This document shows positions 33,599-42,171 of a stretch of DNA of 64,000 bases, piece after piece. Made by a program: the position numbers and the translations under genes. Positions within the stretch are counted from its first letter, which is position 1. The number at the start of each line of letters is the position of its first letter. The stretch comes from Acidaminococcus hominis (GTDB taxonomy: Bacteria > Bacillota > Negativicutes > Acidaminococcales > Acidaminococcaceae), in NCBI RefSeq assembly GCF_021044795.1, contig NZ_JAJNOP010000008.1; one strand, 5' to 3'. Below the pieces are notes generated by a model, which had not been told where the DNA came from, did no database searches, and saw only the letters and a program-made list of their open reading frames with translations.

Positions 33599-34300
33599 AT
33601 GTCTATTGGAAATCGTGTATTCCTGCAAAAACCGGAAGTTGCTCAAGAACTGCTGGACGCTTTCAAGAAAATCCCCTGTGCTAATATCTCTGACACCATG
33701 GGCCGTCTGGTAGGGATGCATCCCCGCATCAAACTGCAAAGCAATCCTCCGGATCCCGTAAACGTAGGCCGGGCTCTCACCATCAAAACCCGTTCCGGGG
33801 ACAACCTGATGCTGCACAAGGCCCTGAACATGGCCAAAGCTGGTGATGTGCTGATCGTTTCCAACGATGGCGGCGAAGAATACCGTTCCCTGATTGGCGA
33901 AATCATGTTCACCTACGGCGGTTCCAAGAACATCGGCGGCATCATCATCGATGGTCCTATCCGGGATATCGACGCTGTCCGCAAAATGACCTATCCCATC
34001 TACGCTACAGGCACCAACCCCGACGGTCCCTACAAAGAAGGCCCTGGCGAAATCAACGTGCCCATCTCCTGCGGCGGTATCAGCATTAACCCTGGCGACA
34101 TCATCGTTATGGACCAGGACGGCGTTATCGTGATTCCCTGGCAGGAAGGCGAAACCGTACTGGAAGCTGCCAAAGCTTTCCAAGCCCAGGACGAAGCCAA
34201 ACTGGTGGCTGCCCAAACCGGCAACTCCAAGAGAGAATGGGTTGACAAGCGCTTGGCCGATAAAGGCGTCGAAGTCATCGACGGCATGTACAAAGGCTAA
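33599..34300 (+). CDS. RraA-family aldolase (HMG/CHA aldolase type), copy 2
   Basis: This 233-aa protein is nearly identical to copy 1 at 27270-27971 (nine substitutions by my alignment, all outside the GGIIIDGPIRDID core). The same leader AAGGAGGAATTGTAAATG precedes both. It would cleave the same 4-hydroxy-2-oxo acid type of substrate. Here it is upstream of a GltS-like symporter instead of a dehydrogenase, so the duplicated enzyme has been paired with a different uptake system. Operator 4 upstream predicts control by the same LysR protein. Confidence 0.9.
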   Translation: MSIGNRVFLQKPEVAQELLDAFKKIPCANISDTMGRLVGMHPRIKLQSNPPDPVNVGRALTIKTRSGDNLMLHKALNMAKAGDVLIVSNDGGEEYRSLIGEIMFTYGGSKNIGGIIIDGPIRDIDAVRKMTYPIYATGTNPDGPYKEGPGEINVPISCGGISINPGDIIVMDQDGVIVIPWQEGETVLEAAKAFQAQDEAKLVAAQTGNSKREWVDKRLADKGVEVIDGMYKG

Positions 34301-34562
34301 GCCCTAGGTAAGGCTATTACAGGAAGCTGCCAGGACTGGAGACCTGGCAGACTCCTGAGAGCAAAACAATTTGTGGAAAGCGGCTGGAGAGGAAGAGGGT
34401 TTCCAAAATTCGCCGCTTTCACTGGAGCACAAATTGGCAGCTGAGGGTTCCCGTACCGGGTAGAGGGTCCGGTACGGAGAATCTAAGGCAAACAAAAAGC
34501 AAGTTTGTTTATGGTTGAACGCAATAATTTTTCTATCTTGAAGAAAGCAATGAGGTGCGAAG

Positions 34563-35885
34563 ATGACAGTTAAACAGTTACTCGATATGCTGATGATGAT
34601 CTGCATGTTCATGCTGCTGGGCTGGGGCGTGCGTGAAATTGTAAAACCCCTGCAAAAATTATTCCTCCCGGCATCCCTGATCGGCGGCCTGCTGATGCTG
34701 GCAGCCGGCCAACAAGGCTTGGGCATTTATGAAATCCCCAAAGTTATGGGCGGCGTTCCCGGCGTTTTGATCAACGTAGTAATGGCTTCCCTGGTATTTG
34801 GCGTAAGCTTCAACAAAGAAAAAATCCATTCCTATTTGGACTACATCTGCCTGCCTATGCCGGCTTTCGGTATGCAAATGTGCATCGGCACCCTGCTGGG
34901 CGCCCTGCTCCGTGACATTTGGCCGGGCCTGCCCCTGGGCTGGGGCGTAATGGGTGTGTTCTCCTTCCACGGCGGCCATGGTACTGCAGCCGCTGCCGCA
35001 GCTTCCTTTGAAAAGCTGGGCATTGAAGGCAACATGGCTGTAGGTATGGTGCTGTCCACCGTAGGTCTGATTGTGGCCATGGTTGTTGGTATGGCCCTGG
35101 TAAACTTCGGCGTCCGCAAAGGCTGGGGCACCTACGTAAAGGAACCCAAGAAGCAGCCGCCCCAATTCTACGGCGGTGCACTGCCGGAAAATGAACGCAA
35201 ATCCACCGGTACTACCGTTACCACCGGTATCAGCATCAACCACCTGGCCCTGCAATGCGCTTGGCTGCTGGGTTCCCTGTTCCTGGGCACCTGCATCTTC
35301 AAGTTCCTGGGCACCTACATTCCTTTCTTCAAGATTCTCCCCAGCGTGCTCCACGGCGTTATCGGCGGTGCTGTAGGCTGGAAACTCATCGAAGTGTTCC
35401 ATCTGGAAAAATTTGTTGACCTGAAGACCATCAAAATGCTCAGCGGCTTCTTCCTGGAACTGGTAGTATTCACCGCTATGGCTACCCTGAACCTGAAGTT
35501 CATCGCTACCTATGCACTGGCCCTGGCCATCTACTCCATCGTCCTGACTGCCCTGACCGTACCCCTGGTACTGTTCTGCGCTAAGACCTTTGCCCAGGAA
35601 GAATGGTTTGAAAAAGCCGTTATGTGCTTCGGCTCTGCTACCGGCAACACCTCCACCGGCCTGGCTCTGGTTCGTGCCATCGACCCGGATTCCCAATCCC
35701 ATGCAGGTGACAGCCACGGCGTATATTCTACCCTGATGAGCTGGAAAGATGCCTTCGTAGGTCTGACTCCTATCTGGCTGATGAGCGGCGTTGGCCTTAC
35801 CGCCGGCGTTGGTGCCGCCATCTTCGTAGTATTCATGGCCTGCGGGTTCATCTTCTTCAACACCCACAGAAAACTGAAATGGTAA
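34563..35885 (+). CDS. GltS-like sodium:carboxylate symporter
   Basis: This 440-aa membrane protein resembles the sodium/glutamate symporter family. It has duplicated halves with the re-entrant motifs GVFSFHGGHGTAAAAAASFE and FGSATGNTSTGLALVRA, which form the substrate and sodium site in GltS. ATG 34563 follows GAGGTGCGAAG. It lies 262 nt after aldolase copy 2. That gap holds a hairpin (CTGCCAGG...CCTGGCAG) without a T-run and a CCGTACC/GGTACGG dyad, so partial termination or a second promoter is possible. The substrate is probably a dicarboxylate related to the aldolase substrate, not necessarily glutamate. Confidence 0.85.
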   Translation: MTVKQLLDMLMMICMFMLLGWGVREIVKPLQKLFLPASLIGGLLMLAAGQQGLGIYEIPKVMGGVPGVLINVVMASLVFGVSFNKEKIHSYLDYICLPMPAFGMQMCIGTLLGALLRDIWPGLPLGWGVMGVFSFHGGHGTAAAAAASFEKLGIEGNMAVGMVLSTVGLIVAMVVGMALVNFGVRKGWGTYVKEPKKQPPQFYGGALPENERKSTGTTVTTGISINHLALQCAWLLGSLFLGTCIFKFLGTYIPFFKILPSVLHGVIGGAVGWKLIEVFHLEKFVDLKTIKMLSGFFLELVVFTAMATLNLKFIATYALALAIYSIVLTALTVPLVLFCAKTFAQEEWFEKAVMCFGSATGNTSTGLALVRAIDPDSQSHAGDSHGVYSTLMSWKDAFVGLTPIWLMSGVGLTAGVGAAIFVVFMACGFIFFNTHRKLKW

Positions 35886-35891
35886 GCGAAT

Positions 35892-35937
35892 AAAAAAATC
35901 CCCTTTTCACCAAGTTTGGCGGAAAGGGGATTTTTTT
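35892..35937. terminator. Bidirectional terminator
   Basis: AAAAAAATCCCCTTT...AAAGGGGATTTTTTT between converging genes. Confidence 0.88.
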
Positions 35938-35969
35938 ATGTAGATATGATTGTTATAGCTGAAATCAAA

Positions 35970-37484
35970 TCAGGTTAAGGGAGCAGGGTTAAATACGCAG
36001 AGATCATTCTCTATTTTCCATTGTTCTGCAAAAGTTTTCTTTTTGCCGCTTGCGGTGTCGAGAATCAGATTAAAAATTTCAAGGCCTACTTTTTCAATAG
36101 TGGAATCATGCGTTGCAATGGTGCCGGCATTCACATCAATGATATCGGGTAATTGTTCTTTTAATTCTGTTCTGGAACTAACTTTAATGACTGGTACCAA
36201 GGCAAGCCCATAAGTAGAACCACGCCCTGTCATAAACACATGCACATTCATTCCGCTGGCCAATTGACAAGTACCACAAGCAAAATCATTAGCGGGTGTA
36301 GCAGCATAAATTAAACCGTGCTTTGTCGGTTTTTCTCCAGGAGATAAAACTTCTACAATAGGGGACGTACCCGATTTAGCAATGGAACCCATTGCTTTTT
36401 CTACGATATTGGCAAGTCCACCTTTTTTATTGCCCGGAGCAGGGTTTGCATCACGGTCTACATGGGCTTCACTTAAGTAGTGATCATACCATTTCATTTC
36501 AGAAGCTAACTTTTGGCAAACTTCTTTTGATACGCAACGTTTGGCAAGCAGGTGCACACCGTCTCTTGCTTCGGTTACTTCGGAGAACATAACAGTAGCT
36601 CCGCCTTTTACCAACATATCGGCTGCATAGCCAGCGCTGGGATTTGCTGTAACCCCAGAAAATGCGTCACTTCCACCGCATTGCAGACCCACAACAAGAT
36701 CACTTAAAGGAAGTTCTACTCTTTTGCGTTCATTCAATATAGTGAGCTTTTTCTTTGCCATGGTCATGATGGCATTAACCATTCCAGAGAAACCCTGTTG
36801 TTCTTGGAGTACAATAACATTATCCGGAGTATTTTCTTCTGGCGGCAGCAGTTTTTCTACCGTTAATTTTTCACAGCCTAAGGATACAACCATAACCTGA
36901 CCGCCAAAGTTTGGATGGTGAGTTAGATTTTGCAGGATTCTGATGGGAATTACTGCTTCTGGAGCATTGATTGCCACGCCGCAGCCGTAGGAGTGATTGA
37001 TGGGAACAACATCATCTACATTGGGAAATTGCGGCAATAATTCTGCCCGAATTTTTTTTACCGCTGCATTTACTACACCTGTTGCACATTGGACCGTCGT
37101 CATAATACCCAAAATGTTGCGGGTTCCAGCAGGTCCGCCGTTGGGATTGGGGTAACCCAGCCAGCTTGTTCTGGGAGGAGTAGGAAGCTCGGTCACAATA
37201 TTTGTGCCAAATTCCATGTTATCCAAGGAGGGTGCAGTAGGTAAGGTTACCATGTACTGGTTGATCCATTGCCCTTTTTTGATATCTTTGTTGGCGTAAC
37301 CGATTACCGTATTATAGCGCAGAATCTCTGCACCTTTTTTGATATCACAAAGTGCGATTTTATGCGCTTGGGGAATATCGTCCAGTGCAGTCAGACTTTC
37401 TGTTACAGTTTCCCCCTTCGTTAAGGGTTTTACAGCAATGGCAACGTTGTCATGAGAATTTAACTTTACAATTAAGTTATTCAA
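35970..37484 (-). CDS. UxaA/GarD-family sugar-acid dehydratase
   Basis: This 504-aa protein belongs to the altronate/galactarate dehydratase family, which uses iron to dehydrate a hydroxy acid to a 2-keto-3-deoxy acid. A small N-terminal SAF-like domain (residues 1-90) and the large catalytic domain are fused, as in full-length enzymes. Conserved stretches include NHSYGCGVAI, LQCGGSDAFSGVTANP and CGTCQLASGMNVHVFMTGRGSTYG. Cys residues in the last are probable iron ligands. It is divergent from a LysR gene, with the 14-mer ACAAGGCTAATACT between. Codons are AT-richer than in the neighbours to the left. Exact sugar-acid or hydroxy-acid substrate unknown. Confidence 0.9.
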   Translation of the reverse strand: MNNLIVKLNSHDNVAIAVKPLTKGETVTESLTALDDIPQAHKIALCDIKKGAEILRYNTVIGYANKDIKKGQWINQYMVTLPTAPSLDNMEFGTNIVTELPTPPRTSWLGYPNPNGGPAGTRNILGIMTTVQCATGVVNAAVKKIRAELLPQFPNVDDVVPINHSYGCGVAINAPEAVIPIRILQNLTHHPNFGGQVMVVSLGCEKLTVEKLLPPEENTPDNVIVLQEQQGFSGMVNAIMTMAKKKLTILNERKRVELPLSDLVVGLQCGGSDAFSGVTANPSAGYAADMLVKGGATVMFSEVTEARDGVHLLAKRCVSKEVCQKLASEMKWYDHYLSEAHVDRDANPAPGNKKGGLANIVEKAMGSIAKSGTSPIVEVLSPGEKPTKHGLIYAATPANDFACGTCQLASGMNVHVFMTGRGSTYGLALVPVIKVSSRTELKEQLPDIIDVNAGTIATHDSTIEKVGLEIFNLILDTASGKKKTFAEQWKIENDLCVFNPAPLT

Positions 37485-37525
37485 TTTTGTTCACACCTTT
37501 TTCTCAGATTTTGAATATCAAGCGT

Positions 37526-37539
37526 ACAAGGCTAATACT
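37526..37539. promoter_or_regulatory. Shared 14-mer ACAAGGCTAATACT, copy 1
   Basis: It lies in the divergent promoter of the dehydratase and LysR genes. An identical 14-mer is at 40997-41010 before tctC. Both are followed by GAAA...TTC-type sequence. It is a candidate operator for one of the two LysR proteins of this block. Confidence 0.5.
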
Positions 37540-37647
37540 TGAAAAATTCGAAATCTTTATGGTTATCATACCATGAAAAATAGAAGTTGTAAAATTGATA
37601 ATATGGTGGTATATTATCAATTAAATAGATATTGGAGGAGCGATGAA

Positions 37648-38556
37648 GTGGATACGGAGTTGATTGCGACTTTTTTGACGCTGGTTCAATGTAAAAGCTT
37701 TACCGTTGCTGCCGAAAAACTAAGCATTTCTCAGTCCACGCTGAGTCACCGCATTCATCTTTTAGAACGTCAAATTCAGGACGTATTGGTAAGCCGAGGA
37801 AGAGGGAAACGAGGGTTTTATCTTACTGAAGCGGGTATTGAGTTTATCCCCTTGGCAGAACAATGGATGTCTCTGCACAGCACGATTTTAAATTTTCATA
37901 ACCAACGAAAGACGCAGAGCTTTAGAATCGGCAGTGTGGAATCTCTGACTTTCGTATTTAGTCCGTTTTACAAGAACCTGATAGATTTAGCACAAGTCGA
38001 AAATACGATGCTGCTCAGTTGTTATACGTATTCGTCCTTTCATATTTATAATGAACTTGAACAGCATCAATTGGATTTTGGCTTTGTTGTGCGGCAGAGG
38101 ATGAGCCATCTCCTGGAAACCCAGCCGCTGTTTTCTGAAAAGCATTTTGTCATTGGTGATCTTGGCACAGATAAAGCAGTGCTTGATCCTGCTAAACTGG
38201 ATGTTAGAAAGGAACTGCTGGCGGATTGGTCACCGTCCTTTATGCCCTGGCATACTCAAATTTTTGGTGCTGATGCTCAGCCACTGGCTGTGATTGGGAC
38301 TTCTAACGCACTTTCAGGTGTGTTGTCAAAACAAACCTGGAGTATTATTCCGGAATCTTCTGCAAAGTACTTGCAAAGTGATGAACGGATTAAAAAATTA
38401 GGAATACAATTCTATGAGATGACTACGCCGCCACCCAATAGAATTTGTTATAAAGTGACGCCGCGATTTATGACGGCCGTCCAAAATAAGCAAAACATTG
38501 CTGACTTTGAGGATAAACTAATGCGGTATCTGAAGGAACAGCAATTGCATCTGTAA
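37648..38556 (+). CDS. LysR-family regulator
   Basis: This 302-aa protein has an N-terminal winged HTH (KSFTVAAEKLSISQSTLSHRIHLLER) and an effector domain. The start is GTG 37648, 8 nt after GGAGGAG; the frame extends further upstream but without a ribosome site. It is divergent to the dehydratase gene and 53 nt upstream of the LarA-family gene, so it probably regulates both. Weak in GC relative to flanking regions. Confidence 0.9.
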   Translation: MDTELIATFLTLVQCKSFTVAAEKLSISQSTLSHRIHLLERQIQDVLVSRGRGKRGFYLTEAGIEFIPLAEQWMSLHSTILNFHNQRKTQSFRIGSVESLTFVFSPFYKNLIDLAQVENTMLLSCYTYSSFHIYNELEQHQLDFGFVVRQRMSHLLETQPLFSEKHFVIGDLGTDKAVLDPAKLDVRKELLADWSPSFMPWHTQIFGADAQPLAVIGTSNALSGVLSKQTWSIIPESSAKYLQSDERIKKLGIQFYEMTTPPPNRICYKVTPRFMTAVQNKQNIADFEDKLMRYLKEQQLHL

Positions 38557-38609
38557 TATAACCGAGAAAATCAATTAGCCTTGATTATTCTTGAAAAGAG
38601 GAACTGATT

Positions 38610-39914
38610 ATGGAGATTCAAAGAGGCGGTATCGTTTCGCAATTGTTGAAAGATGTACCCATTCCCAAAATGTTTCGGGCAGAACAGACTTTTCCACGGC
38701 CTAAGATTGCGCGCGAAGACATTCCAGAAGTAGTAAGAAAAGAAATGTCCAAGGAGCGTGTTGCGGAGCTTATTCAGCCTGGGAAAAACATTGCCATTAC
38801 TGCGGGCAGCCGGGGTATAGCCAATGTGGATGTTATTACTAAAGCGATTGTAGACTTTGTAAAATCCCGCGGTGCAAACCCTTTCATTGTTCCTGCCATG
38901 GGGAGTCATGGCGGTGCTACAGCTGAAGGACAGACAGAAATTTTAACAGGCTATAATATTACGGAAGCCTCCATGGGATGTCCGGTACGCTCTTGCATGG
39001 ATGCTGTTTTATTAGGGTATTCTGAATTAGGAAAACCTGTTTATATTGATCGCCTAGCCTACGAATCTGATGGAATCATTGTTTCTTGTCACGTAAAACC
39101 TCATAATGCTTTTAGAGGTAAGTACGAAAGCGGTTTTTGCAAGATGATGGTTGTTGGCTTGGGTAAACAAAAAGGAGCAGAGAGTGTTCATAGCGATGGG
39201 ATGGGCCTCATTGCCCAAAATTTACCGGCTAATGCCAAGGTCATTCTTGAAAAGGCGCCGATTCTCATGGGAGTAGGGACAATCGAGAATGCCTACGATG
39301 AAACGGCTAAAATTGTGGCCGTTCACGCCGATGATATTTTGGATGAGGAACCGGGGCTGCTGCAGGAAGCTTTTGGAAATATGCCTAAGCTGATTGTGGG
39401 AGAATGTGACGTTCTTGTAGTCAATGAAATCGGCAAAAACATCAGCGGCACGGGCGTTGACCCGAATATTACGGGAACCTTCTCCACGCCCTATGCTTCT
39501 GGTGGGGTAAAGGTGCAGCGAACCTGCTTCTTGGATTTGACCGAAGCGTCCCATGGCAATGCATTAGGTACGGGGCTTGCCAGTGCAATTACAAAGCGCC
39601 TCTTTGATAAGATTGATTTGCAAAAAATGTATCCCAATACGATTACCAATACTGTTATCCGTTCTGCAGAAATTCCTATTATTATGGCAACGGACAAGGA
39701 AGCCATTCAATTTTGTATCCGTACGCTGAATAATGCAGATAAGGACCATGCAAGGGTAATTCGGATACAAAACAGCCTGCATATTGGGAAAATCATGCTT
39801 TCAGAAGCCTATTATCAGGATGTGCTTGCAGGAAAATATGAGGGCCTCAAAGCACTGGATGAACCGCAATTCATGAAGTTTGATCAAGAAGGGAATCTTG
39901 TAACACCCTTATGA
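38610..39914 (+). CDS. LarA-family nickel-dependent 2-hydroxyacid racemase/epimerase, copy A
   Basis: This 434-aa protein has the lactate racemase N-terminal fold (DUF2088). LarA enzymes use a nickel-pincer nucleotide bound through a Lys and a His. Here H165, K178 and H194 (in VKPHNAFRG, SGFCKMM and SVHS) fall in the order and spacing expected for the cofactor site, and H100 in GSHGGAT suits the catalytic base. The homolog at 55760 has the same H-13-K-16-H spacing. No larB, larC or larE cofactor genes are in the window, so they must be elsewhere if the protein is active. Neighbours suggest a sugar-acid or carboxylate substrate taken up by TctABC. Lactate racemase itself is not implied. Confidence 0.85.
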   Translation: MEIQRGGIVSQLLKDVPIPKMFRAEQTFPRPKIAREDIPEVVRKEMSKERVAELIQPGKNIAITAGSRGIANVDVITKAIVDFVKSRGANPFIVPAMGSHGGATAEGQTEILTGYNITEASMGCPVRSCMDAVLLGYSELGKPVYIDRLAYESDGIIVSCHVKPHNAFRGKYESGFCKMMVVGLGKQKGAESVHSDGMGLIAQNLPANAKVILEKAPILMGVGTIENAYDETAKIVAVHADDILDEEPGLLQEAFGNMPKLIVGECDVLVVNEIGKNISGTGVDPNITGTFSTPYASGGVKVQRTCFLDLTEASHGNALGTGLASAITKRLFDKIDLQKMYPNTITNTVIRSAEIPIIMATDKEAIQFCIRTLNNADKDHARVIRIQNSLHIGKIMLSEAYYQDVLAGKYEGLKALDEPQFMKFDQEGNLVTPL

Positions 39915-39928
39915 TGCTGGAATAAAGA

Positions 39929-39972
39929 GACGGGATACCTGTTTCGTGTTGAAATAGGTATCCCGTCTTTTT
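39929..39972. terminator. Terminator between converging genes
   Basis: GACGGGATACCTGTTT...AAATAGGTATCCCGTC followed by TTTTT; it overlaps the end of the next gene. Confidence 0.88.
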
Positions 39973-40903
39973 ATATATTATTCCGGCTGCGTTCCAGTAA
40001 ACTTAGCCAATACTTTTTGGCGTACTCAATAAAGAGCAGAGAAGCCTTGCTCAGCAGAACTCCTTTTTGATAGCTAACTGTAACATTCCACTTCAGCGGT
40101 TTTTCAAAAGAGAAATATTGGATTCCTGTCTTATACCGGCGAGCGGTGGATTCAGAAACAATTCCGCAGCAGATATTGGCGCGCACCATTTCCAGAATGG
40201 TATTGGTGTTGGCGGTGTCAAACAGAAGTTGGGGTACAATTTGCTGTTCCCGGAATATTTTATCGATATAAGGGCGCATGGTGGTTTCTTTGTTTAAAAA
40301 AATAAAAGGCTCATCTTTCAAGGCGCTAAGTGGCAGTGCTGGTCGGCCATTTGCCCTAGGAATCACCGACTTTGACACATCCAAGGAGGAAGGAATTGCT
40401 ATTAAAATTTCTTCCTCGTATAGGTTGATATATTCATTATCGATTTTTTGCTTGTCAAATAAGGTGACGAAACCGATATCAAGATCCCCGGAGGCAATCA
40501 TGGGCTGCATGCGGTGAACACTCAATTCATAGGGGACAACAACCATATTGGGGTAACTTTTATGGAAATGGGGATAGACATGAATGAACATATCCGGCCC
40601 CCGGACGGGGGTCATGCCCACAGTAATGGTGCCTTTATAGCTGTCCGTCAGATCACTGATGCGTCTGTAGGACTGTTTTTTGATTCGGAGAATTTCCTTG
40701 CCGCCTTCAAGATAAATCTCCCCCGCTTTGGTAGGACTCCAGTCTGCTTTGTTTCGTTTAAACAGTTCGGTACCCAGTTCATGTTCCAGCTTCAGCAGCT
40801 GTTGATTGAGTGCTGACTGCGTCAGGTAGAGCTTTTCAGCAGCCTTGGTGATACTTTTTTCTTCAGCGATTTTGATGATATGTTCGATAAGCCGTGTATC
40901 CAT
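39971..40903 (-). CDS. LysR-family regulator divergent from the Tct transporter
   Basis: This 310-aa protein has a winged HTH (KSITKAAEKLYLTQSALNQQLLKLEH) and an effector domain resembling CynR/CysB-like proteins. It reads away from tctC, with 176 nt between, so it is the likely activator of the transporter in response to its carboxylate. ATG 40903 follows AAGGAAGAGTTCT. The 14-mer ACAAGGCTAATACT in the shared promoter is its candidate site. Confidence 0.9.
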   Translation of the reverse strand: MDTRLIEHIIKIAEEKSITKAAEKLYLTQSALNQQLLKLEHELGTELFKRNKADWSPTKAGEIYLEGGKEILRIKKQSYRRISDLTDSYKGTITVGMTPVRGPDMFIHVYPHFHKSYPNMVVVPYELSVHRMQPMIASGDLDIGFVTLFDKQKIDNEYINLYEEEILIAIPSSLDVSKSVIPRANGRPALPLSALKDEPFIFLNKETTMRPYIDKIFREQQIVPQLLFDTANTNTILEMVRANICCGIVSESTARRYKTGIQYFSFEKPLKWNVTVSYQKGVLLSKASLLFIEYAKKYWLSLLERSRNNI

Positions 40904-40996
40904 AGAACTCTTCCTTTGACCTCCTTAAAAAATTTAAGAATAAATGAGTCAATAATTAAGTGTACTTTTACATTATAGAATAATACAATAAAACCA

Positions 40997-41010
40997 ACAA
41001 GGCTAATACT
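40997..41010. promoter_or_regulatory. Shared 14-mer ACAAGGCTAATACT, copy 2, upstream of tctC
   Basis: Identical to 37526-37539 and followed by the small palindrome CTGAAATTTCAG. It lies 70 nt before the tctC start. It links the transporter to the dehydratase/LarA genes in one predicted regulon. Confidence 0.5.
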
Positions 41011-41079
41011 GAAATTTCAGTAATTATGATTCATCTCGGTTTTTATTGTGCAAGTATTTTTAGATAAGGGGGAGAAAGT

Positions 41080-42075
41080 ATGTTAAAGAAAGTATTGTGT
41101 GCAGGCTTGGCGGTCATGATGTTGGCGGTGGCCGGCTGCGGCGACAGCAAGGACGCCAATAAGCAAGCCAGTAAGGTTAAATGGCCTAAAAATGTTGAAA
41201 TTGTGGTACCGTATGGTGCAGGCGGTGACACCGACTTTAATGCTCGGCTGCTTGCCCAAAAATTAAGTAAGAAATTGGGTTCCAACTTCGTGGTTTCCAA
41301 CGTAACCGGTAATGGCGGTGCTACCGGTTCCAGAAAGGTTAAGGATGGGAAAAAGGACGGCAGCATAATCCTCTTTAACCACACAGCCTTTGTAGTTAAC
41401 AAAGCAAGTAAAGCTTCGGATTTTGGCTTTAATGACTTTGCTTTTGCCTCCGTTGTAGGGCTGAACCCTGGTAACGTTATTGTAGTCAATAAGAGCCTGG
41501 GTATCAATAGCTTGGCAGAATTAAAACAATATTCCCAAGCCCATCCCAATGAATTAAAGATTGCCGTTCAAACGGGTGCAACTTCTTACGTTATCGCAGA
41601 TCAGCTGCTGCAGGATGGCTTCAAACTGAAAATGGTTGATGCCGGCGCTGCTTCTTCTAGATTGACGGCTCTGTTAGGCGGCCATGTTGATGTAATCTTC
41701 TCTCCTTATGGCGGTGTAAAAGATTATATTGAAAAAGGTGAAATGGTTCCGCTAGCTATGGATGGCGAGAACAATTTGGTGGTTCCTGATAAGCACATTG
41801 ATGTAAAGAATATTAAGAACCAAGGCTTTAATGCATATGTTCCGTTCTACTACTTTGTAGCTTTCCCGAAAGGCACCGACCAAGCACTGGTTGATTCCTT
41901 TAATGCAGCGGCAAAAGACATCATTGAAAATGATAAGGAATATCAAAAGAAAATCTATGATATGTATTTCCAAAAACCGTTCTTTGCTGCAGGGCAAGAA
42001 GGCTTAGACAAATTTGCACCCTTTGAAAAGGCTCTGGAAAAGATTCAGTTTACGCAGGTTGCAAAAGAACAATAA
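41080..42075 (+). CDS. tctC: Tripartite tricarboxylate transporter substrate-binding lipoprotein TctC
   Basis: This 331-aa extracytoplasmic receptor has a signal peptide ending in the lipobox LAVAGC (Cys about residue 20), then a TctC/BugT-type binding fold. It includes IVVPYGAGGDTDFNARLLA, the carboxylate-binding segment, and NVTGNGGATGSRKVKDGKKDG. It captures a carboxylate outside the inner membrane and passes it to TctAB. The ATG follows AAGGGGGAGAAAGT. A long stem-loop separates it from tctB, probably raising receptor over channel expression. Confidence 0.92.
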   Translation: MLKKVLCAGLAVMMLAVAGCGDSKDANKQASKVKWPKNVEIVVPYGAGGDTDFNARLLAQKLSKKLGSNFVVSNVTGNGGATGSRKVKDGKKDGSIILFNHTAFVVNKASKASDFGFNDFAFASVVGLNPGNVIVVNKSLGINSLAELKQYSQAHPNELKIAVQTGATSYVIADQLLQDGFKLKMVDAGAASSRLTALLGGHVDVIFSPYGGVKDYIEKGEMVPLAMDGENNLVVPDKHIDVKNIKNQGFNAYVPFYYFVAFPKGTDQALVDSFNAAAKDIIENDKEYQKKIYDMYFQKPFFAAGQEGLDKFAPFEKALEKIQFTQVAKEQ

Positions 42076-42104
42076 CTAGCACTTCTAAACATATGACTGC
42101 ATAA

Positions 42105-42146
42105 ATCCTTCAATTTAGCTGGATACTGCAGCTAAATTGAAGGATT
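42105..42146 (+). promoter_or_regulatory. Intercistronic stem-loop between tctC and tctB
   Basis: AATCCTTCAATTTAGCTG (42105-42122 region) pairs perfectly over about 17-18 bp with CAGCTAAATTGAAGGATT, with a 7-nt loop. There is no T-run after it, so it is more likely an mRNA stabilising or processing element than a full terminator. Confidence 0.75.
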
Positions 42147-42171
42147 CTGGATATTTGGGAAAGGAAAACGT

